Shown in pieces: positions 32,996 to 41,801 of a stretch of DNA of 64,000 nucleotides. Within the stretch, counting starts at the first letter, position 1, and each line of letters begins with the position of its first letter. The DNA comes from Microbacterium luticocti DSM 19459 (GTDB taxonomy: Bacteria > Actinomycetota > Actinomycetes > Actinomycetales > Microbacteriaceae): positions 62,001 through 126,000 of the forward strand of contig NZ_AULS01000003.1 of the NCBI RefSeq assembly GCF_000422405.1. Direction: 5' to 3'. The notes beneath the pieces were generated by a model. That model saw only the letters and a program-made list of their open reading frames with translations. It ran no database searches and was not told where the DNA came from. The position numbers and the translations under genes are program-made.

Positions 32996-33358
32996 TCAGC
33001 GGGCGGCGCGTTCCGCGCAGGCCACGCACAGCGTCGCGGCCGGCCGCACCCGCAGCCGCCCCACCGGGATCGGGCGGCCGCACGATGCGCACACGCCGTA
33101 GCTGCCGGCATCCCACCGCGCCAGCGCCGCATCGAGCTGGGCGCGCTCACGTTCCTGCTCGGCGCGCACGCCTTCGAGCCGCGACCACTCTCCCGACAGG
33201 GTCACCCCCTCCGGGTCGTGCTCGTCGTCGGCGGTGGCATCGGTGCGCGCCACCGCCAGCGCGTCCAGGTCGGCGGCCAGCGCAGCAAGGGTGCGCTCGA
33301 TCTCGGCGCGCCGCTCGTGCAGCAGGGCGCCGAACTCCGCGCGGTGTGCGTCATCCAT
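32996..33358 (-). CDS. TraR/DksA family zinc-finger protein
   Basis: 120 residues: an N-terminal helical hairpin (residues 1-85) and a C4 zinc finger CASC...CVAC (about 92-115), the architecture of TraR/DksA proteins that reach into the RNA polymerase secondary channel. Shorter than DksA; the exact role is unknown. The ATG lies 8 bases after TATAGT, a leaderless arrangement, inside a small inverted repeat ATAGTC/GACTAT (33358-33372). Confidence 0.88.
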   Translation of the reverse strand: MDDAHRAEFGALLHERRAEIERTLAALAADLDALAVARTDATADDEHDPEGVTLSGEWSRLEGVRAEQERERAQLDAALARWDAGSYGVCASCGRPIPVGRLRVRPAATLCVACAERAAR

Positions 33359-33366
33359 AGTCGATG

Positions 33367-33372
33367 ACTATA
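33367..33372 (-). promoter_or_regulatory. -10 element of leaderless TraR/DksA-like gene
   Basis: TATAGT, 8 bases, then ATG. The element forms half of the inverted repeat ATAGTC GAT GACTAT (33358-33372), so it could be an operator too. Confidence 0.5.
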
Positions 33373-33414
33373 GGGCGCGCGGCACCGGTGCGGGCGCGGG
33401 CCGGGGCCGCGGCC

Positions 33415-33420
33415 TACCGT
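33415..33420 (+). promoter_or_regulatory. -10 element of leaderless transporter gene
   Basis: TACCGT, 6 bases, then ATG at 33427. Confidence 0.45.
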
Positions 33421-33426
33421 GGGAGC

Positions 33427-34467
33427 ATGCGCATGACCGTGAGCCTGCGTGCCGCCCGCCGTGCCCCGCTGCTGCAGGTGATCAAGTCGGCGGTGGCGAC
33501 CGTTGCGGCCTGGCTGCTGGCCGGATGGCTGCTGCCCGGGCCGCTGCCGGTGTTCGCGGCCATCGCGGCGCTGCTGGTGGTGCAGCCGAGCCTGAACCAG
33601 TCGTTCGCGAAGGCGGTGGAGCGCACCGTCGGGGTGATCGTCGGCGTCGCGGTGGCCGGGGTGCTCGGCCTGGCCCTGGGCAACGGCACCTGGATCATCA
33701 TCGTGTCGATCCTCATCGCGCTGGTGCTGGCGTGGGCGCTGAAGATGACCACCGGCACCGCCAACCAGGTCGCGATCAGCGCGATGCTGGTGCTCGCACT
33801 GGGCACCGGCACCCCCGGCTACGCGTTCGACCGGATCGTGGAGACGATGATCGGCGCCGCCATCGGGTTCGTCGTCAACATCGTCATCGTGCCGCCGGTG
33901 GCGGTGGCGGCGGCGCACCGCAGCGTCGACCGGCTGGGCGCCGAACTGGCCGACACGTTGGAGCGGCTGGCTGCCGCGCTCGGCCGCCCCCAGACCGGGG
34001 CGGCACTGACGGAGTTGATCGTGACCGCACGGCTGCTGCGTCCGATGCGCGAGTCCGCCGAGCGGGCGATCGCCGACGCGGCCGAGTCGTTGACGCTCAA
34101 CCCGCGGGCGGGCCGGCACCGGGCCGAACTCGACGAGGTGCGGCGGCTCCTGGAACGGTTCGCGACGGTGGTGACGCAGACGATCGGGATGACGCGCGCG
34201 TTCTGCGACCGGTACGACGACACGCTGGGGCACGAGCCGAGCGTGGCGGCGATCGCCGAGCAGCTGCGACGTGCCGCGCACGACGTGCGTCTGCTCGTGC
34301 ACCGGCTCGAGGACGGAGCCGATCCGGTGCCCGATGAGCCCGACGAGCCGGCGCTGACCCGACCGCTGTCGGTGGCGGCGCCGCGTTCGGGTCACTGGGT
34401 GCTGGTGGGCTCGCTGCTGGTCGACCTGCACCGCATCCACGACACGCTCACCGACGAGGTGTCGTGA
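33427..34467 (+). CDS. FUSC / aromatic acid exporter-type membrane protein
   Basis: 346 residues. The N-terminal half has about six membrane segments with IKSAVATVAAWLLAGWLL, AALLVVQPSLNQSFAKAVERTVGVIVGV and AFDRIVETMIGAAIGFVVNIVIVPP, a layout typical of ArAE/FUSC efflux proteins; the C-terminal half is a cytosolic helical domain. The substrate is unknown. The ATG at 33427 follows the TACCGT -10; a second ATG at 33433 is possible, and the open frame before 33427 lies over the promoter. The exonuclease gene starts 20 bases downstream. Confidence 0.85.
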   Translation: MRMTVSLRAARRAPLLQVIKSAVATVAAWLLAGWLLPGPLPVFAAIAALLVVQPSLNQSFAKAVERTVGVIVGVAVAGVLGLALGNGTWIIIVSILIALVLAWALKMTTGTANQVAISAMLVLALGTGTPGYAFDRIVETMIGAAIGFVVNIVIVPPVAVAAAHRSVDRLGAELADTLERLAAALGRPQTGAALTELIVTARLLRPMRESAERAIADAAESLTLNPRAGRHRAELDEVRRLLERFATVVTQTIGMTRAFCDRYDDTLGHEPSVAAIAEQLRRAAHDVRLLVHRLEDGADPVPDEPDEPALTRPLSVAAPRSGHWVLVGSLLVDLHRIHDTLTDEVS

Positions 34468-34475
34468 CCGCGTGG

Positions 34476-34481
34476 CATGCT
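34476..34481 (+). promoter_or_regulatory. -10 element of leaderless exonuclease gene
   Basis: CATGCT, 6 bases, then ATG at 34488. Confidence 0.4.
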
Positions 34482-34487
34482 GAACCG

Positions 34488-35423
34488 ATGACCGACCGCC
34501 TGATGCTGCTCGATGCGGCGAGCCTGTACTTCCGGGCCTTCTACGGCGTGCCCGACACCGTGACCGCGCCCGACGGCACGCCGGTGAATGCGGTGCGCGG
34601 CCTGCTCGACATCGTCGCGAAACTGGTGAGGACCTACCGGCCGCAGGCGCTGGTGGCCTGCTGGGACGACGATTGGCGCCCGGCGTGGCGGGTCGCACTG
34701 CTGCCCGGCTACAAGGCGCACCGCGTCGCCCGTGTTGTTCCGGGCGGGCCCGACGTCGAAGAGGTGCCCGAGCGCCTGGCCGCGCAGGTGCCGCTGATCC
34801 GCGAGACGCTGGCGGTGCTGGCGGTGCCGGTGGTCGGCGCGGCCGGCTACGAGGCCGACGACGTCATCGGCACGCTGGCCGCGAGAGCCGGCGGTCCGGT
34901 CGACGTGGTCACCGGCGACCGTGACCTGTTCCAGCTCGTCGACGACGACCGCGACGTGCGCGTCGTGTACACCGCCCGCGGCATGTCGAACCTGAAGACC
35001 GTGACCGACCGGGACCTGGTCGAGATGTACGGCGTGCACGGGCGCCAGTACGCCGATTTCGCGGCGCTGCGCGGGGACCCGTCGGACGGCCTGCCCGGCA
35101 TCGCCGGCATCGGCGAGAAGTCCGCGGCCGCGCTGCTGGCGGCGCACGGCGACCTGGCCGGGATCCGGGCCGCCGCCGCGGCCGGCGAGGGCATGACCGC
35201 ACGCGTCCGCAGTCGCCTGGTCGACGGCGCCGACTACCTCGACGTCGCCCCGACGGTCGTGGCCGTCGCCCGCGACGTGCCGGTGACGGCGGGCGCGGCG
35301 CGGCTGCAGGTGCCGGATGCCACCGCCCGCGCCCGCGCCGAGGAGCATGCGCGGCGATGGGGCCTGGGCGGCGCGATGACGCGCGCCCTGGACGCGGTGG
35401 CTGAGGCCGCGGCCGCGGTCTGA
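34488..35423 (+). CDS. 5'-3' exonuclease (PolA N-terminal type)
   Basis: 311 residues; stand-alone version of the flap/5' nuclease domain of DNA polymerase I. Metal ligands visible: Asp in LLDAASLYFRAFYG, Asp pair in CWDDDWRP, Asp cluster in GYEADDVIGTLA and VTGDRDLFQLV, then the helix-hairpin-helix GDPSDGLPGIAGIGEKSAAALL. Likely trims flaps or RNA primers alongside PolA, which is outside the window. The ATG at 34488 is used instead of GTG/ATG codons at the transporter end because it gives MTDRLMLLDAAS. Confidence 0.92.
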   Translation: MTDRLMLLDAASLYFRAFYGVPDTVTAPDGTPVNAVRGLLDIVAKLVRTYRPQALVACWDDDWRPAWRVALLPGYKAHRVARVVPGGPDVEEVPERLAAQVPLIRETLAVLAVPVVGAAGYEADDVIGTLAARAGGPVDVVTGDRDLFQLVDDDRDVRVVYTARGMSNLKTVTDRDLVEMYGVHGRQYADFAALRGDPSDGLPGIAGIGEKSAAALLAAHGDLAGIRAAAAAGEGMTARVRSRLVDGADYLDVAPTVVAVARDVPVTAGAARLQVPDATARARAEEHARRWGLGGAMTRALDAVAEAAAAV

Positions 35424-35474
35424 CCGCCCCTCGGGCCGGACGGCGATCTCAGCGAGCGCGGAGCGCGGAGGAGG

Positions 35475-36530
35475 TCACATCGCCCGGGTGGCCTCGACCC
35501 AGGCGTCGAGCTTGGCGATCGCCGCGCCCGAATCGATCGTGGCCGCCGCCGTCTGCAGGGCTTCGGCCAGCCGTTCCAGGATCGGACGCTGCACCTGCAG
35601 CGGGTCGCGGAACAGGCGGTAGGCGACCAGCCCCGCCGCCGCGTTCAGCAGCACGATGTCGCGCACCGGGCCGGTCTGTCCGCCGAGCGTGCGCCGCACC
35701 ACCTCGGCGTTGTGCTGGGGGCTTCCGCCGACCAGATCGTCGAGCTCGGCGAGCGGGATGCCCAGGTCGGGCGGGTAGATGTCGTGTTCGTGGATGTCGC
35801 CGAGGCTGACCTCCCAGAGCCGGCTGTGCCCGGTGGTGGTCATCTCGTCGAGCCCGTCGTCGCCACGGAACACCAGCGCGGTCGCGCCCCGGGTGCGGAA
35901 GACGCCGGTGATCAGCGGCACCCGGTCCAGTTGGGCGACGCCGACCGCGTTGGCCTCGGCGCGGGCCGGATTGCACAGCGGCCCGAGGAAGTTGAACACG
36001 GTGGGCACGCCGAGCTCCGCGCGGGTGGCGCCGGCGTGCCGGAACCCCGGGTGGAAGGCCGACGCGAACGCGAACGTGATGCCCACGCGGCGCAGCGTGT
36101 CGGCCACCCGGTCCGGCTCGAGGGTGAGGTCCAGGCCCAGTGCCGACAGCACGTCCGACGACCCCGACGCCGAGCTGGCCGCCTTGTTGCCGTGCTTGAC
36201 CACGGGTACGCCGGATGCCGCGGCCACCACGGCCGCCATGGTCGAGATGTTCACGGTGCCCACCCGATCGCCCCCGGTGCCGACGATGTCGAGCACGTCC
36301 GCGTCCACCGGCAACGGCAGCGCGGCCTCGAGGATCGCATCCCGGAACCCGACGATCTCGTCGACGGTCTCGCCCTTGACCCGCAGGGCGACGAGGAACC
36401 CGGCCAGCTGCGAGGGCGTCGCCGTCCCGCCCATCACCTGCCGCATCGCCCAGGTGGCCTCCGACACGCTCAGATCGCGGCCCTGAACAAGGGTCGTCAG
36501 GATCGTCGGCCACGAGGTGAGGTCTGCCAT
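35475..36530 (-). CDS. trpD: anthranilate phosphoribosyltransferase
   Basis: Adds phosphoribose to anthranilate in tryptophan synthesis. 351 residues. The PRPP loop DIVGTGGDRVGTVNISTMAAVV lies near residue 80, KHGNKAASSASGSSDVL near residue 110, and HPGFRHA and FNFLGPLCNPARA follow. The ATG at 36530 (MADLTSWPTIL) is chosen; TAGGAT lies 8 bases before it. The rest of the trp genes are elsewhere; an isolated trpD divergent from ctaE is a common actinobacterial arrangement. Convergent with the exonuclease gene; I see no clear terminator between them. Confidence 0.97.
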   Translation of the reverse strand: MADLTSWPTILTTLVQGRDLSVSEATWAMRQVMGGTATPSQLAGFLVALRVKGETVDEIVGFRDAILEAALPLPVDADVLDIVGTGGDRVGTVNISTMAAVVAAASGVPVVKHGNKAASSASGSSDVLSALGLDLTLEPDRVADTLRRVGITFAFASAFHPGFRHAGATRAELGVPTVFNFLGPLCNPARAEANAVGVAQLDRVPLITGVFRTRGATALVFRGDDGLDEMTTTGHSRLWEVSLGDIHEHDIYPPDLGIPLAELDDLVGGSPQHNAEVVRRTLGGQTGPVRDIVLLNAAAGLVAYRLFRDPLQVQRPILERLAEALQTAAATIDSGAAIAKLDAWVEATRAM

Positions 36531-36538
36531 GAGTGAAG

Positions 36539-36544
36539 ATCCTA
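36539..36544 (-). promoter_or_regulatory. -10 element of leaderless trpD
   Basis: TAGGAT, 8 bases, then ATG of trpD. Confidence 0.6.
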
Positions 36545-36675
36545 CCGAGGCGCCCGGTCCGGCCCGCTCCGACGTCGGCTCTGTGACGGGCACGGACCAT
36601 CCTGGCGTTCACCGGGGATTCTCAGTCCGCTCCCAGCGCATCGGCGGGTGACGCTCGCCCGATCCGAGGCGTTCT

Positions 36676-36691
36676 CTTAGGCTCCCCTAAG
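36676..36691. promoter_or_regulatory. inverted repeat in the trpD-ctaE intergenic region
   Basis: CTTAGG and CCTAAG, perfect 6-bp arms with a 4-base spacer, about 57 bases upstream of the ctaE -10. Possible operator for the respiratory operon. It is not a full DtxR/IdeR box because the half-site spacing is wrong. Confidence 0.35.
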
Positions 36692-36747
36692 TCCGGATCC
36701 GGCCGTTCCGGGGCACGTCGATGCGAAAATCCGGGCGCGGAATCGGC

Positions 36748-36753
36748 CATAAT
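36748..36753 (+). promoter_or_regulatory. -10 element of the ctaE-qcrCAB operon
   Basis: CATAAT, 7 bases, then GTG at 36761. It overlaps an in-frame ATG at 36752, which therefore cannot be the start on this transcript. Confidence 0.5.
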
Positions 36754-36760
36754 GGGGAGC

Positions 36761-37390
36761 GTGACGACCCCAGCGACTTTCAACCAGGCTTTGCGCACAG
36801 TGAAGCGACCCGACCCGGTCGCCGTCGGCACGATCGTCTGGCTCGGCAGCGAGGTGATGTTCTTCGCGGGTCTGTTCGCGATCTACTTCACGCTGCGCAG
36901 CACCTCCCCTGATCTGTGGGCGGAGATGACGCAGCACCTCAACGTGCCGTACGCCGCGGTGAACACGATCATCCTCGTGCTCTCGTCGGTGACCTGCCAG
37001 ATGGGCGTGTTCGCGGCGGAGCGATTCCAGCCGTACTCGACGCGCAAACGCGGGCCCCTGGGCTGGGGCATGGTCGAGTGGTTCTTCCTCACCTTCGCGA
37101 TGGGCGCGATCTTCGTGTCCGGGCAGGTCTGGGAGTACGCGCAGCTGACCATGGAGGGCATGCCCATCTACGCCAACCCCTACGCGTCGGCGTTCTATCT
37201 GACCACCGGCTTCCACGCCCTGCACGTGACCGGCGGACTGGTGGCGTTCCTGCTCGTGATCGGCCGCGCCTACGCGGTGAAGAACTTCGGTCGCAAAGAG
37301 ATGACGACCTCGATCGTGGTGTCGTACTACTGGCACTTCGTCGACGTCGTCTGGATCGCCCTGTTCCTCGTCATCTACTTCCTGAAATAA
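36761..37390 (+). CDS. ctaE: cytochrome c oxidase subunit III
   Basis: Membrane subunit of the aa3 terminal oxidase. 209 residues with five membrane segments; [17 protein letters not shown], the family glutamate region around [12 protein letters not shown], and [16 protein letters not shown] plus [13 protein letters not shown] are clear. The GTG at 36761 ([13 protein letters not shown]) matches the usual actinobacterial N-terminus, and ATG 36752 lies inside the -10. First gene of ctaE-qcrC-qcrA-qcrB; qcrC follows after 16 bases. Confidence 0.95.
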   Translation: MTTPATFNQALRTVKRPDPVAVGTIVWLGSEVMFFAGLFAIYFTLRSTSPDLWAEMTQHLNVPYAAVNTIILVLSSVTCQMGVFAAERFQPYSTRKRGPLGWGMVEWFFLTFAMGAIFVSGQVWEYAQLTMEGMPIYANPYASAFYLTTGFHALHVTGGLVAFLLVIGRAYAVKNFGRKEMTTSIVVSYYWHFVDVVWIALFLVIYFLK

Positions 37391-37406
37391 GAAGGCCGCA
37401 CCTGAC

Positions 37407-38207
37407 ATGGCACGTGAGAAGAAGCGTCGCGCCTCCGGGCGCCGTAGTCCCCTGGCAGCCGTCGTCCTGATCGGCGTCGGCCTGCTCATGACCGGCGGGA
37501 TCTACGCCGGCGCATCGGCGGCGATGGCGGCCACCGGCGACACCTCCACCTCGACGGCGCTGACCGTCGAGGACGGCAAGAAGCTGTTCCAGGCCAACTG
37601 TGCGACCTGCCACGGCATGGACCTGCAGGGCACCGAGAACGGCCCGTCGTTGTTCGGCGTCGGCGAGCTGTCGGTCGAGTTCCAGGTGGCGACCGGTCGG
37701 ATGCCTCTGGAACAGCAGGGCCCGCAGGCCCCGCAGAAGCCGGCGCAGTTCACCGAAGACCAGATCAAGGCGATGGCCGCGTACGTGCAGTCCGTCTCGC
37801 CCGGCCCCACCTACCCGTCCGACGAGGTGCTGGACGGCAAGGGCGACGTCGCCGAAGGCGCCGAGATCTTCCGCGTCAACTGCGCCATGTGCCACAACGT
37901 CGCCGGCGCCGGCGGTGCTCTCACCGAGGGCAAGTTCGCGCCCCCGCTGACCAACACCAGCCCGTTGCACATGTACGCGGCGATGGTCACCGGCCCGCAG
38001 AACATGCCGGTGTTCAGCAACCTGAACCTGAACCTCGAAGAGAAGCGCGACGTCATCTCGTACCTGCTGTACCTGCAGCAGCACGAGTCGCCCGGCGGCT
38101 ACGCGCTCGGGTCGCTCGGCCCGGTGGCCGAGGGCCTGTTCATCTGGATCTTCGGCATCGGCACCCTCATCGGGGTGACGGTGTGGATCACCGCGAAGTC
38201 CAACTGA
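37407..38207 (+). CDS. qcrC: diheme cytochrome c subunit of the bcc complex
   Basis: Replaces cytochrome c1 and soluble cytochrome c in actinobacteria, passing electrons directly to the aa3 oxidase. 266 residues: an N-terminal anchor (about 15-42), two heme c sites CATCH near residue 66 and CAMCH near residue 158, with later Met ligands (NMPVFSN), and a C-terminal membrane helix (about 237-262). Part of ctaE-qcrCAB. Confidence 0.96.
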   Translation: MAREKKRRASGRRSPLAAVVLIGVGLLMTGGIYAGASAAMAATGDTSTSTALTVEDGKKLFQANCATCHGMDLQGTENGPSLFGVGELSVEFQVATGRMPLEQQGPQAPQKPAQFTEDQIKAMAAYVQSVSPGPTYPSDEVLDGKGDVAEGAEIFRVNCAMCHNVAGAGGALTEGKFAPPLTNTSPLHMYAAMVTGPQNMPVFSNLNLNLEEKRDVISYLLYLQQHESPGGYALGSLGPVAEGLFIWIFGIGTLIGVTVWITAKSN

Positions 38208-38239
38208 TCGTTCACTGATTCCCACGTACGAGGAGCACC

Positions 38240-39319
38240 ATGGCACACGAGGAAGACCCGCTCGAGCATGAGAGGGCTTCGTGGAAGCCCTCCCCCGGGC
38301 TCGCCGTCGCGGTCCCCGACCCGGTGCAGAACGCCGAGTTGCCGCCGCACCGTGAGCGCGTCACGGACAAGGACCCGGCCGCCATGAAGCGCGCGGTCCG
38401 CACGGTGTACACGCTGTTCTACCTGTCGGTCGCCGCGAGCATCTGGGCCGTGGCCGCCTACATGATCTTCCCGATCGAGGACGGCCGGATCACCAGCATC
38501 CGGCACAACAACCTGTTCATCGGCCTGGGCATCGCGCTCGCGCTGCTGGCCATCGGCATCGGCGCCATCCACTGGTCGAAGGCGATCATGTCGGACAAGG
38601 AGTTCATCGAGCCACGGCATGCGACCCGAGGGCGCGACACCACCCGTGAGGCGGCGGTGCAGGCGTTCGCGGACGCGAACGAGGAGTCCGGGTTCGGCCG
38701 CCGCGCGATGATCCGCAACTCGCTGTTCGCCGCCCTGGTGGCCTCGGTGATCCCCGGCATCACGCTGTTCCGGGGGCTCGCCCCGCACAACAGCCCGGGC
38801 GACCCGCACGCCGGTGACCCGGTGTACCTGCTCAGCCACACCATGTGGAAGAAGGGGATGCGCCTGGCGCACGACCCCTCCGGTGTGCCGATCAAGGCGT
38901 CCGACGTCACCCTGGGCTCGGCGTTCCATGTCATCCCCGAGCCGCTCAAGGACGTCGCCCACGGTGACGGCTACCTCGAAGAGAAGGCCAAGGCGATCGT
39001 GCTGCTGATGCGACTTCCGGTCGACCAGCTGCACCCCGAGCCCGGCCACGAGGACTGGGGCTTCGACGGCATCGTCGCCTACTCCAAGGTCTGCACCCAC
39101 GTGGGCTGCCCGGTGGCGCTGTACGAGCAGCAGACGCATCACCTGCTGTGCCCGTGCCACCAGTCGCAGTTCGACGTCTCGCACGGGGCGCGCGTGATCT
39201 TCGGCCCGGCCGCGCGGCCGCTGCCGCAGCTGCCCATCGAAGTCGACGACGAAGGCTACATCGTCGCCAAGAGCGACTTCCACGAACCCGTCGGCCCGAG
39301 CTTCTGGGAGCGCCATTGA
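38240..39319 (+). CDS. qcrA: Rieske iron-sulfur subunit of the bcc complex
   Basis: Carries the 2Fe-2S cluster that takes electrons from menaquinol. 359 residues: a hydrophilic N-terminus, three membrane helices (about 57-76, 90-110 and 158-178) as usual in actinobacteria, and the Rieske fold with CTHVGC near residue 285 and CPCHQS near residue 304. Its stop overlaps the TTG start of qcrB (TTGA). Confidence 0.97.
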   Translation: MAHEEDPLEHERASWKPSPGLAVAVPDPVQNAELPPHRERVTDKDPAAMKRAVRTVYTLFYLSVAASIWAVAAYMIFPIEDGRITSIRHNNLFIGLGIALALLAIGIGAIHWSKAIMSDKEFIEPRHATRGRDTTREAAVQAFADANEESGFGRRAMIRNSLFAALVASVIPGITLFRGLAPHNSPGDPHAGDPVYLLSHTMWKKGMRLAHDPSGVPIKASDVTLGSAFHVIPEPLKDVAHGDGYLEEKAKAIVLLMRLPVDQLHPEPGHEDWGFDGIVAYSKVCTHVGCPVALYEQQTHHLLCPCHQSQFDVSHGARVIFGPAARPLPQLPIEVDDEGYIVAKSDFHEPVGPSFWERH

Positions 39320-41136
39320 GTACCGCAACCACCACCTCCCCCGCCCCGGAGGAGACGAGCCAGAAGCCGCTGGGCGGTCGCTTCGTCGGCTGGGCGGCGA
39401 ACTACCTCGATGAGCGCACCAGCCTGTCGGGCTTCGTCAAGGAGCTCGGCCGCAAGATCTTCCCCGACCACTGGTCGTTCATGCTGGGTGAGATCGCGCT
39501 GTGGAGCTTCGTCGTGGTGCTGCTGTCGGGCACCTTCCTGACGTTCTTCTTCCAGGCCTCCATGGTGCCCACGCACTACGCCGGATCGTTCATCCCGATG
39601 CGCGGTGTCGAGATGTCGGCGGCGCTGGATTCCACGCTGCGGCTGTCGTTCGACATCCGCGGCGGGCTGCTGGTGCGTCAGATCCACCACTGGGCCGCGC
39701 TCGTGTTCGTCGCCGGCATCGGTGTGCACATGCTGCGCATCTTCTTCACGGGCGCGTTCCGCAAGCCGCGCGAGCTGAACTGGGTGATCGGATTCATCCT
39801 GTTCATCCTGGCGATGGCCGAGGGCTTCACCGGGTACTCCCTTCCCGACGACCTGCTCTCGGGCAACGGTCTGCGCATCATCGACGGCATGATCAAGGGC
39901 CTGCCGGTCATCGGCACCTGGACCTCGTTCCTGCTGTTCGGCGGGGAGTTCCCCGGTGACCAGATCGTGGGGCGCCTGTACACCCTGCACATCCTGCTGC
40001 TGCCGGCGATCCTGGTCGGGTTGCTCGTGCTGCACCTGATGCTGATGGTGATCAACAAGCACACCCAGTTCGCCGGTCCCGCGCGCAAGAACAGCAACGT
40101 CGTGGGCTACCCGATGATGCCGGTCTACATGTCGAAGATGGGCGGGTTCTTCTTCATCGTCTTCGGTGTGATCGTGCTGATCGCCTCGCTGTTCACGATC
40201 AACCCGATCTGGAACTACGGTCCGTACGACCCCTCCCCGGTGTCGGCGGGTACGCAGCCGGACTGGTACATCGGCTTCGCCGACGGCGCGCTGCGCCTGG
40301 TGCCGCCGCACCTGGAGTTCGTGTGGCTCGACCACACCTGGTCGTTCAACATCATCCTCCCGGTGCTGGTGCTCGGTCTGTTCATCGTGCTGGTGCTGAT
40401 CTACCCGTTCATCGAGGCGTGGGTGACCGGTGACAAGCGTGAGCACCACATCGCGCAGCGTCCGCGGCACGCCGCGACCCGCACCGCCATCGGTGTGGCC
40501 GGCGTGATCTTCTACGCGGTGCTATGGGCCGCGGCATCCTCGGACCTCATCGCCACACACTTCCATCTGACGATGGAGGGCGTCATCCACACCCTGCAGG
40601 CGCTGCTCATCCTGGGCCCGATCATCGGCTACTTCGTCGCCAAGCGCATCGCGATCGCGCTGCAGAAGAAGGACCGCGAGATCGTGCTGCACGGGTACGA
40701 GTCCGGGCGCATCGTGCGGCTGCCCGGCGGCGAGTTCGTCGAGGTGCACCGTCCCGTCGACCACTTCGACCGGTTCAAGCTCGTCGACTACGAGACGTAC
40801 GAGCCGCTCGTGGTGCGCCCGAACGCGAAGGGCCGGATCGGCTTCTGGCAGAACACGCGGGCCGCGTTCTCGCGCTGGTTCTTCGAGGACCGGCTCACCC
40901 CGATCACGCAGGCCGAGCTCGAGGCGGCCGTCGCCCACCAGCACCACTCGCTCGACCAGATGCAGTCGGTCGAGGACGCCGAGATCCAGGGCGCGCACGA
41001 GCGTGCCGGCCACCCCGAGGCGCCGCTGCATCCCGAGGACGAGAACGCACCGTCCGGTGAGCTGCCGGTGCACCCGACCACGGTGATCGCCGACGACGAG
41101 ACCGGAACGAGCCACGAGGGCGACCGCGACCGGTAG
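39316..41136 (+). CDS. qcrB: cytochrome b subunit of the bcc complex
   Basis: Membrane core of the menaquinol-cytochrome c reductase and target of known actinobacterial inhibitors. 606 residues, with heme-ligand His pairs in QIHHWAALVFVAGIGVHM and HILLLPAILVGLLVLHLMLM and the quinol-site loop with PPHLEFVWL. A C-terminal hydrophilic extension of about 90 residues, rich in His, Asp and Glu, is typical of the phylum. The start is TTG at 39316, overlapping the qcrA stop, with GGGAG 5 bases upstream; no ATG or GTG lies nearby in frame. Confidence 0.95.
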   Translation: MSTATTTSPAPEETSQKPLGGRFVGWAANYLDERTSLSGFVKELGRKIFPDHWSFMLGEIALWSFVVVLLSGTFLTFFFQASMVPTHYAGSFIPMRGVEMSAALDSTLRLSFDIRGGLLVRQIHHWAALVFVAGIGVHMLRIFFTGAFRKPRELNWVIGFILFILAMAEGFTGYSLPDDLLSGNGLRIIDGMIKGLPVIGTWTSFLLFGGEFPGDQIVGRLYTLHILLLPAILVGLLVLHLMLMVINKHTQFAGPARKNSNVVGYPMMPVYMSKMGGFFFIVFGVIVLIASLFTINPIWNYGPYDPSPVSAGTQPDWYIGFADGALRLVPPHLEFVWLDHTWSFNIILPVLVLGLFIVLVLIYPFIEAWVTGDKREHHIAQRPRHAATRTAIGVAGVIFYAVLWAAASSDLIATHFHLTMEGVIHTLQALLILGPIIGYFVAKRIAIALQKKDREIVLHGYESGRIVRLPGGEFVEVHRPVDHFDRFKLVDYETYEPLVVRPNAKGRIGFWQNTRAAFSRWFFEDRLTPITQAELEAAVAHQHHSLDQMQSVEDAEIQGAHERAGHPEAPLHPEDENAPSGELPVHPTTVIADDETGTSHEGDRDR

Positions 41137-41154
41137 TCACCGCCGCTTCCGTCC

Positions 41155-41186
41155 GGGCCCCGTCCGCACACCGTGCGGCGGGGCCC
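41155..41186 (+). terminator. terminator hairpin after qcrB
   Basis: GGGCCCCGTCCGCAC (41155-41169) pairs with GTGCGGCGGGGCCC (41173-41186) with one bulged base and a 3-base loop, followed by TTCTCG. It ends the ctaE-qcrCAB operon. The remaining intergenic bases to 41311 are GC-rich with short GGCCGCC repeats and nothing I can name. Confidence 0.75.
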
Positions 41187-41311
41187 TTCTCGTGGGCGGC
41201 GGCCGCCGGCGCGGTTTGATCGGCCCGCACGGCCGCCCCGGGGGCCGTGGGCGGCCGCCGGCACTCCGATCGTCCACACGGCCGCCTCGGCGGCTACGGG
41301 TGCCAGTGCCG

Positions 41312-41788
41312 CTACAAGAGCCCGGCCGCGAACAGGATGCCCTCTCCCCCGTCGAACGGGACGTCACGGAACCGGGCCGCGCGGCCGAGTTCCCGAAAGC
41401 CCCAGCGGCGGTGTGCGGCAATGGATGCGGTGTTCCGCACGTTCGTGACGTAGTAGGCGCTGTGGGCACCGGAGCGGCGGATCAGCTCCAGGCGCGCCGC
41501 GATCAGGCAGGACCCGACACCGGTACGTCGCGACCCGGTGCGCACCCGCACGCCCATGAGGTACTCGCCGGCGGGCGCGTCGGCCGTCGGATCGTCGAAC
41601 CGGCGGGTCGCCGCCCAGCCGACGACCGTGCCGTCGCGCACGGCCACGCACACGCGCTCGTGCGCGGTCGGGATGGCACCGGTCACCCACGCGCGGAACC
41701 GCTCCCCCGTCGCGCCGTCGCCGTGCGCCTGCACCTGCAGGATCGCGTCGATGTCGGCGGGACGGGCGAGACGAACCGAGAGCGCCAT
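41312..41788 (-). CDS. GNAT family N-acetyltransferase
   Basis: 158 residues with the acetyl-CoA fold: VRLARPADIDAI at the start, the motif A strand-loop YLMGVRVRTGSRRTGVGSCL with the R/Q-x-x-G-x-G/A loop, and RNTASIAAHRRWGFRELG. Substrate not predictable. The ATG at 41788 is chosen: TAGGCT lies 7 bases upstream, so the mRNA is probably leaderless, and the longer open frame runs through the 18-bp repeats as low-complexity sequence. It sits alone between qcrB and ctaF. Confidence 0.88.
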   Translation of the reverse strand: MALSVRLARPADIDAILQVQAHGDGATGERFRAWVTGAIPTAHERVCVAVRDGTVVGWAATRRFDDPTADAPAGEYLMGVRVRTGSRRTGVGSCLIAARLELIRRSGAHSAYYVTNVRNTASIAAHRRWGFRELGRAARFRDVPFDGGEGILFAAGLL

Positions 41789-41795
41789 GCGACCC

Positions 41796-41801
41796 AGCCT
41801 A
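41796..41801 (-). promoter_or_regulatory. -10 element of leaderless GNAT gene
   Basis: TAGGCT, 7 bases, then ATG. The 18-bp tandem repeat begins right upstream and occupies the -35 and upstream region. Confidence 0.5.

Noticed and set aside
36676..36691. DtxR/IdeR iron box
   Set aside because: The TTAGG and CCTAA half-sites are 4 bases apart; the 19-bp consensus needs a 9-base interior.
36752..36760. ATG three codons before the chosen ctaE start
   Set aside because: It overlaps the CATAAT -10; GTG 36761 gives the usual VTTPATFNQ start.
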